Part shown: positions 8,996 through 19,000 of the stretch, in pieces
Layout of the letters: each line of letters opens with the position of its first letter
Position numbering within the stretch: position 1 is the first letter of the stretch
Source of the DNA: Hyphomicrobiaceae bacterium UBA7697
GTDB taxonomy: Bacteria > Pseudomonadota > Alphaproteobacteria > Rhizobiales > Methyloligellaceae
Direction: 5' to 3'
Length of the DNA: 64,000 nt
Assembly: GCA_002482645.1 (NCBI GenBank)
Contig: DLGJ01000005.1
Location: 489,437-553,436, forward strand
Notes under the pieces: model-generated
The model's input: the letters and a program-made list of their open reading frames with translations, nothing else
Database searches by the model: none
What the model was told of the DNA's origin: nothing
Position numbers and translations under genes: made by a program

Positions 8996-11900
8996 TTAGC
9001 CGGCGAGCGCCTCGAGCCGTGTCACGAGTTCGACCGTGATCTCGCCGGTCTCGGCGAGGCCGTTGCGTTGCTGGAAGCGCTTCACCCCGGTTTGCGTCTT
9101 GTTGCCGGCCAGGCCGTCGGGCACGCCGACATCGTAGCCGAGCTTGTTCAACAGGGTCTGGGCCCGGCTTACCAGGGTTGAGCTTTCAGGCGCCTGGTTA
9201 GAGGCCGACGCGGGAGCGGAGCCCCATGCCGCGGGTTCGGCGACGTCGTTGGCCTCCGGCGAAACGGCCTTGGGCTTCCAATTGGCGACCTTCTCGTCGA
9301 TGGCGACGATCGTCTCCGACGTGAGTTGGGTGCTGACCGAGCTGCGGCGTTTCAGCGCCTCGGAGTCGCCTTGAGCGGCCGCGAGCGAATACCACTTGTA
9401 GGCTTCGGCGAGATCCTTGGAGCGGCCCAAGCCGTGCTCCGCGAGAATGCCGAGATTGAATTGGCTGTCGGCGAGGCCGCGCAAAGCCGCTTCTTGATAC
9501 CACTTGGCCGCGAGGGTGTAGTTCGGCGTGCTTCCGGCTCTGCCGCTGACGCTGACGGCGAGGTTGTGCATGGCCTTCACGTTGCCGCGTTCGGCGGCGG
9601 CCAGATACCAGCTCCGCGCCGTGTCGATATTCGCCGTTACCCCGACGCCGCGCTCGTACATGGTGCCGAGCCGGTATTGCGCCGGCGCGAGCCCGGCGCG
9701 GGCGGCGCGTTCCAGCCACTCCGCGCCCGTTTCCGGATCGGCGGGGACGCCCTGGCCGTCGATATAGCGGATTGCAACCGTATACTGAGCGATTGGGTCG
9801 CCCTTCGCGGCGGCCTTGCGGAGGGGTTCGGGACCGGCGTCCTCGGACGGCATCGGGCCCTTCACCGAGGTCGCCGTCAGCGCTTCCGCGGTGGCCGCTT
9901 CGGAAGCCGTTCCGGGTTCTTCGATCGAGAAGATCACGCCGCCGGGAAGGGCCGGTGCGTCGTTGGACGTGAGCGAGGCGAACTGCGGAGAAGGCGACAG
10001 CTCGTTCGCCGGCATGGGCTGCGTTGACGTCTTGGGGATGTCGGTCACACCGGAGCCGGCCTGGCCGACCTGCTCGGGCAAGGTCATCATGCCGGGAACG
10101 GAGGGGAAGGATCCGGATTGTTTCCCGCCGGGCGCTGTCGCGGCGTCCGCCGGCGCGTTCGTGCCGGGCGCGGCCGGGCCTGCAGGGTCGACGCTCTCGC
10201 TGACCGGGCTCGGATCGGCGACGGAGGCGGTCTTCGACGTGAGCCGCCCATAAAGGAGGAAGGCGCTGATCGCGAGAAGGATCGCAGCCGAAACGATCAG
10301 ATAGGGCCGCTTCCGGCTACTTGCCTGCTCCTCCTGCGGGACGTTCAGGACCGGCTCTCGCCGAGACGGCTGTTCCTTTCGGGCCTCCGCGTGGGCAGCG
10401 GCCGCCTGGGCGGCCCGGCGCGCGGCGGCCACCATGTCCTGAGGCGCGGGTGCGCCCATATCCGCAGCCGGTTCCGTTCCCGAAACCGGTTCGGCTTCTT
10501 CGACCCGTGGCGCTCTGGCGCGCTCGAAAGCCGCGAGAAGGTTGCGCGGCTTGACCCTGCTGCTGCCGGCATGCAGCCGGTCGCGCAGCGTCTCTTTCAA
10601 ACGCCGCTCGGCATCGTCGGCACTTGAGTGCTCCGGTTGAGGCATCGCCCTCGAGCTCGTCACTTCCGGGAAGCGTGGACGCTCCGGATGTGGGGCCGGG
10701 GCACTTGTGGCCGTTGTCCGAGGCGCGGATGCGCTCGGATGAACGGGGCTCCGCCGTGGCCTCGGGTCCGGGGCATGCGGTTTCGCGGATGACGCTGCCG
10801 GGCCCCGGTCCATGGGTTCGGGTTCGCTCCATGTCTTGGGCGCGGGAGCTTCCGGCGCAGGGGCGGCCGGAGAAGGAGAAGCAGCAGAAGCGGGAGAAGG
10901 AGCCTCGGGGCTGGGGCGCTCAAGTGCGGGCTTCGCGGCAAATGGATTGGCTTGCGGCGAACGCGCCTCGGGACGCTCGACCTGCTGTACCAGCTGCTTC
11001 AGAGATTCGTGAACGGACTGCAGCGTGCTGGAGAGCTTGTCGTCCGATTGGCGGCTGAAATCGCCGACGGCGTTCAGTTCCCGCTGCATTGCCTCGAGGC
11101 GGTCTGTCGTCTTTTGAGAGTTGTCGGCGACGAGGCGCGCGGCCTCGACCGCGGCCTTGGCCGCGATTTCCTGAAGCTGCGCCGCGTCGATCTCGGCCGG
11201 CTTGGGCTCCGCGCCCTTGTCCTCGAGACGCGCCAGCAGCGCGAGCAAACGCTCTTCGACGCCGCCGAGCCTGCCGAGCTGCTCCTCGGCGCGGGTGAGC
11301 TGCTGGCCCATCCCGGCGATCTGCTGCTCGACATGTTCCAAGGACGAGCGGCTCGGCGCCTGCTCGAGCGACTTGGCGATCTGGTTCCCGATCTCCTCGA
11401 TACGCGCGTTCAGAGCCTCGATGGTGCTGCTCGGCATCGCCGCGCCGATCGACTGCTCCAAGCGGTCGGCCATCTCCGCGAGGCGGTTGTCGAAATCCGG
11501 CCGCGCCGCCGGGGGAGTCCAGGCGGGCTCGGCGGGAATGTCGACGTCCAAAGCATGCCGGCCGTAGCTTTGGGACTCCATGACGGACTGGGCGAACGGG
11601 CTGGGCTCGGGCGCATAGCGCGGTGCTCCGGCGGGTTCGTTGTCCAGATCGCCTCGAACGCCGCCGCTGACGGCGCGGCCCAGCCGTTCGAAATCGTCCA
11701 GGGGCATCCTGGTGTCGGACTCCAAGCGGCGGGCCAGGTCGCTGACTTGCGCATGCAGACGGTCGAACGTGTCCGAATCTTCGGGCGCGCTCGTGCTCCG
11801 CGCGGCCTCCGTGGTCTGCGACAGACGATCGAGCCTCGTATGAAGTTCGTTGAGCGCTTCGCCGTAGCGGCGCTCGCTTTCCTCGACGCGATCCACGAGC

Positions 11901-12076
11901 CGGCGCAGGAGGTTTTCGACGGTCCGCTGGTCCATCGGTGCGCCGGAGCCGTTGTCCAAATATCTGTCCAGGGGATCGTCCGCGAGGTGTCCGCCGCGCC
12001 GGCTCGGCTGCCAGGCTTCGCCGGGGCGGTCCGTTCCCCCGAATTCCGTGGTTTGCCAACCTGCGTTTGAAGCCAT
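8996..12076 (-). CDS. PodJ-like Sel1-repeat and peptidoglycan-binding protein
   Basis: A 1026-residue protein with a modular layout. Its long cytoplasmic N-terminal part has predicted coiled coils (about residues 60–380), then a Pro/Ala-rich low-complexity stretch (about 390–570). A single membrane span near residues 590–612 (YLIVSAAILLAISAFLLYG) follows. Sel1-type repeats occupy about residues 760–900, and a C-terminal peptidoglycan-binding domain ends the protein (about 965–1025, NKLGYDVGVPDGLAGNKTQ). This is the architecture of the polarity factor PodJ and related proteins in Caulobacter and Agrobacterium, where the cytoplasmic part recruits polar proteins and the periplasmic part contacts the wall. 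The start is either MGNGMASN (12088) or MASNAGWQ (12076); I took the latter, which has GGGGA just upstream. Confidence 0.8.
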   Translation of the reverse strand: MASNAGWQTTEFGGTDRPGEAWQPSRRGGHLADDPLDRYLDNGSGAPMDQRTVENLLRRLVDRVEESERRYGEALNELHTRLDRLSQTTEAARSTSAPEDSDTFDRLHAQVSDLARRLESDTRMPLDDFERLGRAVSGGVRGDLDNEPAGAPRYAPEPSPFAQSVMESQSYGRHALDVDIPAEPAWTPPAARPDFDNRLAEMADRLEQSIGAAMPSSTIEALNARIEEIGNQIAKSLEQAPSRSSLEHVEQQIAGMGQQLTRAEEQLGRLGGVEERLLALLARLEDKGAEPKPAEIDAAQLQEIAAKAAVEAARLVADNSQKTTDRLEAMQRELNAVGDFSRQSDDKLSSTLQSVHESLKQLVQQVERPEARSPQANPFAAKPALERPSPEAPSPASAASPSPAAPAPEAPAPKTWSEPEPMDRGPAASSAKPHAPDPRPRRSPVHPSASAPRTTATSAPAPHPERPRFPEVTSSRAMPQPEHSSADDAERRLKETLRDRLHAGSSRVKPRNLLAAFERARAPRVEEAEPVSGTEPAADMGAPAPQDMVAAARRAAQAAAAHAEARKEQPSRREPVLNVPQEEQASSRKRPYLIVSAAILLAISAFLLYGRLTSKTASVADPSPVSESVDPAGPAAPGTNAPADAATAPGGKQSGSFPSVPGMMTLPEQVGQAGSGVTDIPKTSTQPMPANELSPSPQFASLTSNDAPALPGGVIFSIEEPGTASEAATAEALTATSVKGPMPSEDAGPEPLRKAAAKGDPIAQYTVAIRYIDGQGVPADPETGAEWLERAARAGLAPAQYRLGTMYERGVGVTANIDTARSWYLAAAERGNVKAMHNLAVSVSGRAGSTPNYTLAAKWYQEAALRGLADSQFNLGILAEHGLGRSKDLAEAYKWYSLAAAQGDSEALKRRSSVSTQLTSETIVAIDEKVANWKPKAVSPEANDVAEPAAWGSAPASASNQAPESSTLVSRAQTLLNKLGYDVGVPDGLAGNKTQTGVKRFQQRNGLAETGEITVELVTRLEALAG

Positions 12077-12275
12077 ACCGTTCCCCATGGATCTGACGCC
12101 GATCCCGCGCCCCAAGCGGACGTTGGCGTGACCGCGTCGGAGCTCCCACCGCGGCTGGATCGACGGTGGCAAGGCAGGGTAAATTTTCTCTTAAGGAATG
12201 CCCGATATCGGGACAGGCAGGTCCTGGAGGCCAATCACAAGTCCCGGAAACCAATCAAACGGGGAGGATGCGCTT

Positions 12276-12713
12276 GTGGCTGCATGGATCGAGGCGAGCC
12301 ATGTCTTGAACGTGCCGACGCGCGGCAAAGGGTTCGTCGATTTCACGCGGCCGGCCGCCGAATGGCTGGATGGGCTCGGTGCTGAGGGCGGTCTCCTCAC
12401 CGTCTTCGTGCGTCACACGTCCGCCTCTCTGACGATCCAGGAGAACGCCGATCCCAATGTCCGGGTCGATTTGCTGGATGCGCTGGAGCGGCTGGCGCCG
12501 GAAGACCGCTCTTACGCGCATCGCGAGGAAGGGCCGGACGACATGCCCAGTCACATCAAGTCGATGCTGACGTCGGTCAGCCTGTCGATCCCCGTTCGCG
12601 ACGGCGCGATGACACTCGGCACCTGGCAGGGGCTCTATCTTGTCGAGCATCGCGCCGCGCCGCATCGGCGTCAGGTGGTTCTGAGTTTTATCGGCCGCGC
12701 GGCCGGTGCGTGA
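12276..12713 (+). CDS. YjbQ (UPF0047) family protein
   Basis: A 145-residue protein of the secondary thiamine-phosphate synthase-like YjbQ family. The motifs RGKGFVDFT, VFVRHTSASLTIQENADP and GTWQGLYLVEHR are diagnostic, and the conserved His and Asn residues in HTSASL and ENADP form the family's active-site cleft. The GTG start at 12276 is fixed by a strong GGGGAGGA seven bases upstream. The weak thiamine-phosphate synthase activity reported for the family is probably not its main role. Its stop abuts that of the convergent proline iminopeptidase gene. Confidence 0.88.
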   Translation: MAAWIEASHVLNVPTRGKGFVDFTRPAAEWLDGLGAEGGLLTVFVRHTSASLTIQENADPNVRVDLLDALERLAPEDRSYAHREEGPDDMPSHIKSMLTSVSLSIPVRDGAMTLGTWQGLYLVEHRAAPHRRQVVLSFIGRAAGA

Positions 12714-13685
12714 TCAGTTGCCTGCGTACATCCGTGTCGCGGCGATCAAGGCGTGCGTGATGCCCGGCTCCGTCATGGCGTGTCCGGCATCCGGAACCAC
12801 GCGCAGCTCCGCCAACGGCCAGACGCGCGACAGATCGAAGGCGTTCTTGATCGGCGTTACGACATCGTAGCGTCCATGCACGATCACGCCGGGGATGTCG
12901 CTCAAGCGGTCCGCATCGCGCAGGAGTTGATCGTCGCCGTCGAAAAAGCCGCGATTGGCGACGTAGTGGCATTCGATCCTGGCAAGGGCGAGCGCGAAGT
13001 GATCGGCCGTGATGTAGCGCTCCCGGTCGATGTCGGGGAGCAACGACAAGGTCCGCCCTTCCCATGCGGTCCAGGCGCGCGCCGCCTCCAGCCGGACGGC
13101 GGGATCGTTGCTCGTAAGGCGCTTGTAATAGGCGCCGATCAGATTGCCGCGTTCGTCCTTCGGAATGGCTTCGCGGAAGTCAGCGAAGGCCTCCGGAAAC
13201 AGCCAGCTGCAACCGTCCTTGTAGAACCAGTCGAGTTCGGATTGTCTCAGGAGAAAAATCCCCCGCAGGATCATCTCGCAAACCCGCTTCGGGTGTGTCT
13301 GCGCGTAGGCCAGCGCGAGGGCCGATCCCCATGAGCCCCCGAACACCTGCCAGCGCTCGATGCCCAGCTCTTCGCGAAGCGCTTCGATGTCGGCGACGAG
13401 GTCCCACGTCGTGTTGTTCTCGATCGAGGCATGGGGATGCGACCGGCCGCAACCGCGCTGGTCGAACAGCACGATGCGATAGAGCCTTGGGTCGTGAAAG
13501 CGGCGCATGACCGGTGCGATGCCGCCGCCGGGGCCGCCGTGAAGAACCACGACGGGCTTGCCCGCGGGGGAACCGCATTCCTCGAAATGGAGCTTGTGAC
13601 CGCCCGAGACCGGAAGCTGTCCGCTGCGGTAGGGCGCGATCGCGGGGTAGAGCGGGAAGCGTTCCGTTTGAGCCGAGATGTCCAA
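12714..13685 (-). CDS. pip: Proline iminopeptidase (peptidase S33)
   Basis: A 323-residue alpha/beta hydrolase that removes N-terminal proline from peptides in the cytoplasm. HGGPGGG (residues 50–56) forms the oxyanion region, and the nucleophile Ser118 lies in GGSWGS. FDQRGCGRS matches the S33 family, and the catalytic His is in DAGHAM near the C-terminus. Length and motif spacing are normal. The N-terminal sequence RFPLYPAIAPYRSGQLPVS is typical of the bacterial enzyme. It lies ten bases downstream of the symporter gene on the same strand only by position; cotranscription is possible. Confidence 0.93.
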   Translation of the reverse strand: MDISAQTERFPLYPAIAPYRSGQLPVSGGHKLHFEECGSPAGKPVVVLHGGPGGGIAPVMRRFHDPRLYRIVLFDQRGCGRSHPHASIENNTTWDLVADIEALREELGIERWQVFGGSWGSALALAYAQTHPKRVCEMILRGIFLLRQSELDWFYKDGCSWLFPEAFADFREAIPKDERGNLIGAYYKRLTSNDPAVRLEAARAWTAWEGRTLSLLPDIDRERYITADHFALALARIECHYVANRGFFDGDDQLLRDADRLSDIPGVIVHGRYDVVTPIKNAFDLSRVWPLAELRVVPDAGHAMTEPGITHALIAATRMYAGN

Positions 13686-13695
13686 GCCTCACCCG

Positions 13696-15540
13696 TTACG
13701 TCTTTTTGCGCTGCGCGGCGGCGGCGCGTGCCTCGGCCTGGTCGTACAGCGTTTCCCCGTCGGGACGCCGCATGGCCTCGTAGAAATCGGTGTCCGCCTT
13801 GGTGGGCGGAGGCCCGTAGAGGCTGGCCCCGACGCCGGCGGCGAACGCCAGAACGGCGGCGGCGAGGCTCGCGCCCGCGGTCCCAGCAGCGCTTTCGGCG
13901 ATGCCGAACAACCCGCCCAAGGTCATAGCCAGGAACATGACGGCGAACCCCGTCGCCAGACTGGCGAGCGCGCCCCAAACCGTGCAGCGCGGCCACCAGA
14001 TCGCCAAAAGCAGAACCGGAAAGAAGGTCGCGCCCGCAAAGGCGAAGGCCGTCACCGCGTAGCTCAGCGCATCCACGTCGGCGAAGAAGAGGTAGACCGC
14101 CATCAGGAGCGCGATTAGGCCGATCCCGGCCCAAGCTACGAGCAAGCGCGGCAGCACCACCGGTTGCGGGTCGATGGACCTGTAGAGGTCGTCGGCCAAA
14201 CTGGCGCCAACCGTGAAGAGGTGAGATCCGGCCGCCGCGAGCGCGACGGCTAGGCCCGCGGCCGCGATCAGCGGTGTCAGGATGTGGGGTAGGGCGGCGA
14301 GGCTCGGCAACGCAAGGACAATGCCGTCGCGCGCCACCAGCAGGTCGCTAACGCCGATCGTGCCCGCCCCGTTGAGGTCGCTGGGGCGCAGGATCTGTAG
14401 TTGGCTCAGGCCCGAGATCCAGACCGGAAGGCCTTGCGTCGGTATGATCGCGATGTCGCCGAACATGAGGACCTTGGCGAAGACGACGAGGGCCGGCGCG
14501 GTCATGGCGAAGAGCGCGACGAGGAGCAGAGCCCAGGCCGTGGAACGGCGCTGGTCGGCGACCGACGCCGTGACGCCGCTGCGCGACAACAATGTCGGCA
14601 ACGCCGCCGTTCCGATCATGAAGCATATGAACAGTGTGAAGAATCCCGCCTCGGAGATCGTGCCGAACGCTTGAAGGAACGGCTTGACCGCGGCCAGCGG
14701 TTCTTGGCCGGGAAACCCGGCGAGCGTGCCGGGGGCGATGGCGGTAACGCCCGTGGCCGTCTCCGCGTTGCTGAGGGACTCCAGCAACTCGCCGTAGGTG
14801 AATTGGGGTACCGGGAGGTTGGTCAGGACAACGGCAACCACCGTCAACGGAACGGCGAGGCCGAGGCCGCCGGCGATGAATTCCGCGCTGCCGGACCACG
14901 TCAGAGCGCGCATGCCGCCGAGGATTCCCGTCGCCGCAACGAAGACGACGACGATGAGGACGGAGATCCAGTAGGCGGTGGGCAGGAACATCGCCAGCAC
15001 CATCGCCGCGATTTTCACCTCCGCGGCGAGAAGCAGGATGGTGGGAGCGATCTGAAGGCCGCTTGCCAGCATGCGCGTTCGCTGCGACCGGAAGCGTTGT
15101 CCCAGAAAGGCCGGAAGGGTGTAGGCGCCCGCCCGCCGCAAATAGGGGACGAACAAGATGGCCGCGAGCAACAATCCGCAGGTCCAGCCGAGCCCGATTG
15201 CGAGTCCGTCGAACCCGATGAAGAACAGCGCGCCGGTATAGGCGAAAAGCCCCGTTCCGCCGACGGTGATCGCCGCGAGAAGAAAGGCGTTATAGACCTG
15301 CGGCACGCGGCGTCCCGAGACGAAGAAGTCTTCGACATTCAGGGTCCGCGCCGCCACTGCGATGGCCATGTAGAGGACGAGCGGCATCAGGATCATGAGC
15401 CGCGCGATCGAGCCGTCGCGCCAGCCGAGCTGCTCGGCCATGGCGAGCAGGATCGTCAGCGAGACGAAGGCGCTGGCGACGATGCCGTAATAGGAGCCGA
15501 GATGCGGATTCGGCGTGCGCTGACGCGACTGCAGAGCCAT
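13696..15540 (-). CDS. Sodium:solute symporter large subunit (SSS family)
   Basis: A 614-residue protein with about 13–14 hydrophobic spans in the LeuT-fold SSS family. FFVSGRRVPQVYNAFLLAA near the first sodium-site helix and GGMRALTWSG in the middle are family signatures close to the acetate permease ActP. The immediately upstream partner, a DUF4212 small subunit separated by three bases, identifies it as the two-subunit Na+/solute symporter type. A carboxylate such as acetate is the likely substrate, but this is inference. The cytoplasmic C-terminal tail contains a charged, Ala-rich end. Confidence 0.88.
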   Translation of the reverse strand: MALQSRQRTPNPHLGSYYGIVASAFVSLTILLAMAEQLGWRDGSIARLMILMPLVLYMAIAVAARTLNVEDFFVSGRRVPQVYNAFLLAAITVGGTGLFAYTGALFFIGFDGLAIGLGWTCGLLLAAILFVPYLRRAGAYTLPAFLGQRFRSQRTRMLASGLQIAPTILLLAAEVKIAAMVLAMFLPTAYWISVLIVVVFVAATGILGGMRALTWSGSAEFIAGGLGLAVPLTVVAVVLTNLPVPQFTYGELLESLSNAETATGVTAIAPGTLAGFPGQEPLAAVKPFLQAFGTISEAGFFTLFICFMIGTAALPTLLSRSGVTASVADQRRSTAWALLLVALFAMTAPALVVFAKVLMFGDIAIIPTQGLPVWISGLSQLQILRPSDLNGAGTIGVSDLLVARDGIVLALPSLAALPHILTPLIAAAGLAVALAAAGSHLFTVGASLADDLYRSIDPQPVVLPRLLVAWAGIGLIALLMAVYLFFADVDALSYAVTAFAFAGATFFPVLLLAIWWPRCTVWGALASLATGFAVMFLAMTLGGLFGIAESAAGTAGASLAAAVLAFAAGVGASLYGPPPTKADTDFYEAMRRPDGETLYDQAEARAAAAQRKKT

Positions 15541-15543
15541 CGC

Positions 15544-15849
15544 CTAGGCGATCTCCTCGTTCATGCTGCGCGTAAGGTCGATTTTTTCCTGCACGCGCAC
15601 ATACCAAAATGTGACGAAGATCGCGAAAAACAGAATGCCTTGGGCCAGCATATAGAAGCCAAGCGGAAAGTGCAGGAACCAAAGGCGGTTGAGCGCGACG
15701 GCATAGATGATCGCCGCGATCACGAGGCCGATTACCGACGCCACCGCCGTGACGGCCACCGTCATGGTGCGCAGCTGATGCCTGTCGCGCGCCGCGTTCT
15801 CGATCTCGATGTCCTGCTTTGTTTCCCGGTCGGAGTTTTGCTCTGTCAC
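15544..15849 (-). CDS. DUF4212 symporter small subunit
   Basis: A 101-residue membrane protein with two spans (about residues 30–52 and 60–82), opening with a charged stretch and containing LWFLHFPLGFYMLAQGILFFAIF-type second helix. The pattern FPLGFYMAAQGSL-like plus FWYVRVQEKID is characteristic of DUF4212, the putative small subunit of sodium/solute symporters. The stop lies three bases before the large-subunit start, so both subunits form one operon. It probably stabilises or assembles the large subunit in the inner membrane. Confidence 0.85.
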   Translation of the reverse strand: MTEQNSDRETKQDIEIENAARDRHQLRTMTVAVTAVASVIGLVIAAIIYAVALNRLWFLHFPLGFYMLAQGILFFAIFVTFWYVRVQEKIDLTRSMNEEIA

Positions 15850-16053
15850 GCCTCGTCTCCCCTAGAGAAATTTGCCCGGTTCCTTTTTGAGCGAGGTTCG
15901 GAGATCACCAAGGCCACCGCAAGGCGGGTTTCGTCAGCACTTAGCAGCATGGCCCAGCTCTGAAAACCGTCCTTCGCGGCGAAGGCGGCGAAAATACATT
16001 CGGTTCCGCCGGGGAGACGGCGGTTTCCTTGACCGGGAACGGGCGCCGCGTTG

Positions 16054-19000
16054 CTACCAGGAGATGCGCATCCCCGCCTTCGCGCTCACGCCCTCGGAAT
16101 TGTCAGCGAAGATGTAGTCCATCTTGGCGAACACGGCCGTCTGCGCTTCGGGATTGAAGAAGTTCACCCCGCCCGAGATTTCGCCCCAAACATCGTCGGG
16201 TTCGTCGGTGAAAACGAAGGTGTTGCCCATCGAGGTCAGCTTGGCGCTGGAATCGTCGGAGAGGAGGCCCCACACGCTACCGATCAGGAACGGCTCGAAT
16301 GTCGTGCCTTCCCAAATCTGCGAGGACGTTCCGACGCGCATGCCGAGGCGCCCCCGGACTTGCTCGTCGTCGCCGAAGTCGATGGTGTTCCCTCGATGCG
16401 AGAAGTCGTCGATATGCGTCCACGAGACGGCGACCGTCGCCAGAGGCTCGACGAAGGGGCCGTCCTTCACACCGCCGAAACGATAGCCGCTGTCGACGCG
16501 AAGGCCGTAGGTCTGCGTATCCAGCGTTTCGGGAAACTCGACCGCGCCCTTGGACTCGATCGTTCCGAAGAATGCCTTGAACAGGGTGTCGAGGAAGAAG
16601 CCGCCGCGCAGATAGGTGGCGTAGGCGCCGGCCTCCAGGCTGCTGATATCGTAGGACCGCGCCAGCGCATTGTAATCGAGCGCGGACTTCACCGCGCCGC
16701 CGAGCACGCCGAGCACGAGGATGTCGTCCGGCGTCAGGACGGCTTCCTTGCCGAAGTCCATTCCCGTTTCGACCTGCCAGATATTGAGCTCGCGGCCGAG
16801 GTCGTAGCGATAGGTCTTGCCGTTCGCCGTCGTCGTCGCGTTGCCGTCGAAGTCGAACCAGGACCCGGCGCCGCGCGCCCAAACCGCCGGCGCCGCGTCG
16901 TAGAGGTCTTGACACCGGATGCGCTCCTCCGGCCTTGAGATGTCGTCGCAGACCGAGCCGCGCGCCAGTAACGCGCGCAGGTCCGTGGTCTGGTCGAACC
17001 AGGTTTCCGTCGAACTATGGAATGTCTGATGGATGCTCGTCACGATCTGCGGCAGGACATGCGCGCCGCCGCTGGCATGGCTTCTGAGCTCGAAGAAGCC
17101 GCTTCCGGTCGGCACGAAGACGAGATCGTATTCGAAGAAGCCCGTGTCGATGGGCTTGTCGAGATAGAAGTTCGAGGCGTTCACATTCCCATCGACGAAC
17201 ACGACGGGAATGCCCTCGCGGTTGAGACGCCCCGGTCCGGGGTTGACGTTGTTGACCGCAAGCCGCGTGCGCCCCTTGGCGCTGCCCTCGATCACGAGCG
17301 TGTCGGATTTAGACCCCGGTCCGCCGAGGAACGTGTCGACGCCGAGGGTCGAGCCGTTCGATCCGGTAAAGACGGTATCGGTACCGCCGGGTGTATTCGA
17401 GATGCGGAACTGATCGCCGATCTGCCCATCGACCATCGTAACGAGCCCGCGGTTCTCGAACCGCTCCAATCCGATGAAGCGCGTGACCTCGTTGGCATTG
17501 TGCCGGTCGGCGGTGCGCAGCGTCGCGCCGGCCGCGTTCATGAAGAGGTCGTTGCCGTCCCGGAAATTGCTGACGTCTTGCGCGTGGAATTCTCCGCCGG
17601 ACATGTTCTTGAAGACGTCGGCGCTGTCCGTCAGGTCGACGAAACCGGTGATCAGGCCCGAGTTGCCGATGAACGAGCTCGCGCCCTCCGTGTCGATGGC
17701 GAGACCGCTACCGGCGGAAATGTCGCCGCTATTGTTGATCGTGGTGGAGGTCGCGCTATAGGCGAAGAGGGCGGCGGTCGAGCCGAAGAGGCCGCCGCTA
17801 TTGTTGACGGTGATCGGCGAGGAATTGCCGACCGTGACAGCGTAGATGCCGTAGGCGCGGCGGCCGCCGGCATGAACGGAGCCGGAATTCTCGATGGTCA
17901 GCGCGCTTCTCCGGCCGCCCGTGTAGGCGTAGATGCCGTCGGAAAGCAGGCCCTGCGTTTCGATCTCGCCGCTATTTGCGATGGTCACGTCGGCGTTGCG
18001 CCCATAGGTGGCCACGCTGACACCCTCGGCAAAGGCGCCGCGTGTTTCGATCGATCCGCTATTGTCCACCGACACATTCGAATTGCGGCCAATAGTCGTG
18101 AGGTAAAGCCCCTCGGCATCGATGCCGGAGGTGCCGATCTCTCCGGTGTTCGTAACCTCGATGTCGCTGTTGCGGCCAACTGTGAACGCGTAGACGCCAT
18201 CGGCGTCGGCGGCGCGTGTGGCGAGCGTTCCGCCGTTCGTGACCGTGATGTCGCTTCGGGGGCCGAACGTGGTGCCGAAAAGCCCGTAGGCGAAGATGCC
18301 GCGCGTTGTGACGTCGCCGGTATTGACGATGCTGATATCGCTGTTCCGGGACAGCGTCGTGGCGAAGATACCAATGGACCCAGCCCCCAGCGTTGCCAGA
18401 TTTCCGCTGTTCTCGACGGCGACTTTGCCCGGCTTGATGAGCGTCGTGGCGCTGATGCCGATGGCGGCGGCGCCAATGGTGGCAATATCCCCGGAATTGC
18501 CGATCTCGACGGACCCGCCATAGATGGTGTTTCCAACGATTCCAATCGCCCCGAACCCCGCCGTTGCGATATCGCCCGAGTTTTGGATATCGACCGAACC
18601 GCCCAGCGTCGTATTCGCCGAAATGCCGATCGCACCGGCGCCGATCGTGGCGAGATTGCCGGAGTTGTCGATCTTGACGGACCCGCCGAGCGTTGTGTTC
18701 GCGAAAATTCCGATCGCGTCGACGCCCGCCGTGGCGAGATTCCCGGAATTGTCGATCGTGATCCCGCCGCCAAGCAGCGTATTCGTCAGAATTCCGATCG
18801 AACCGAAGCCGATCGTTGCGAAGTCGCCCGAGTTGGTGAAATCGATCGAGGCGCCTGGGAAGGTCGTGTTGATGAGGGCGCAGGTGCCGACGAAAATGCA
18901 GTTATTCGTGTTGGTGGCCGTGACCGGCGTAAACGATAACGGGATGAACACGGCCTGTTGTGCGCGAGCCGGGGCGGTGAGCATGGTGGATGCGAAAAGA

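Noticed and set aside
17803..18834. CRISPR or satellite DNA
   Set aside because: The 84–87-bp period is in frame with the autotransporter and matches protein repeats; no unique spacers are present.
17017..18939. Long rightward open frame opposite the autotransporter repeats
   Set aside because: Its apparent repeats are only the antisense of the NSG-repeat coding DNA; the sense strand has a signal peptide, passenger and barrel.
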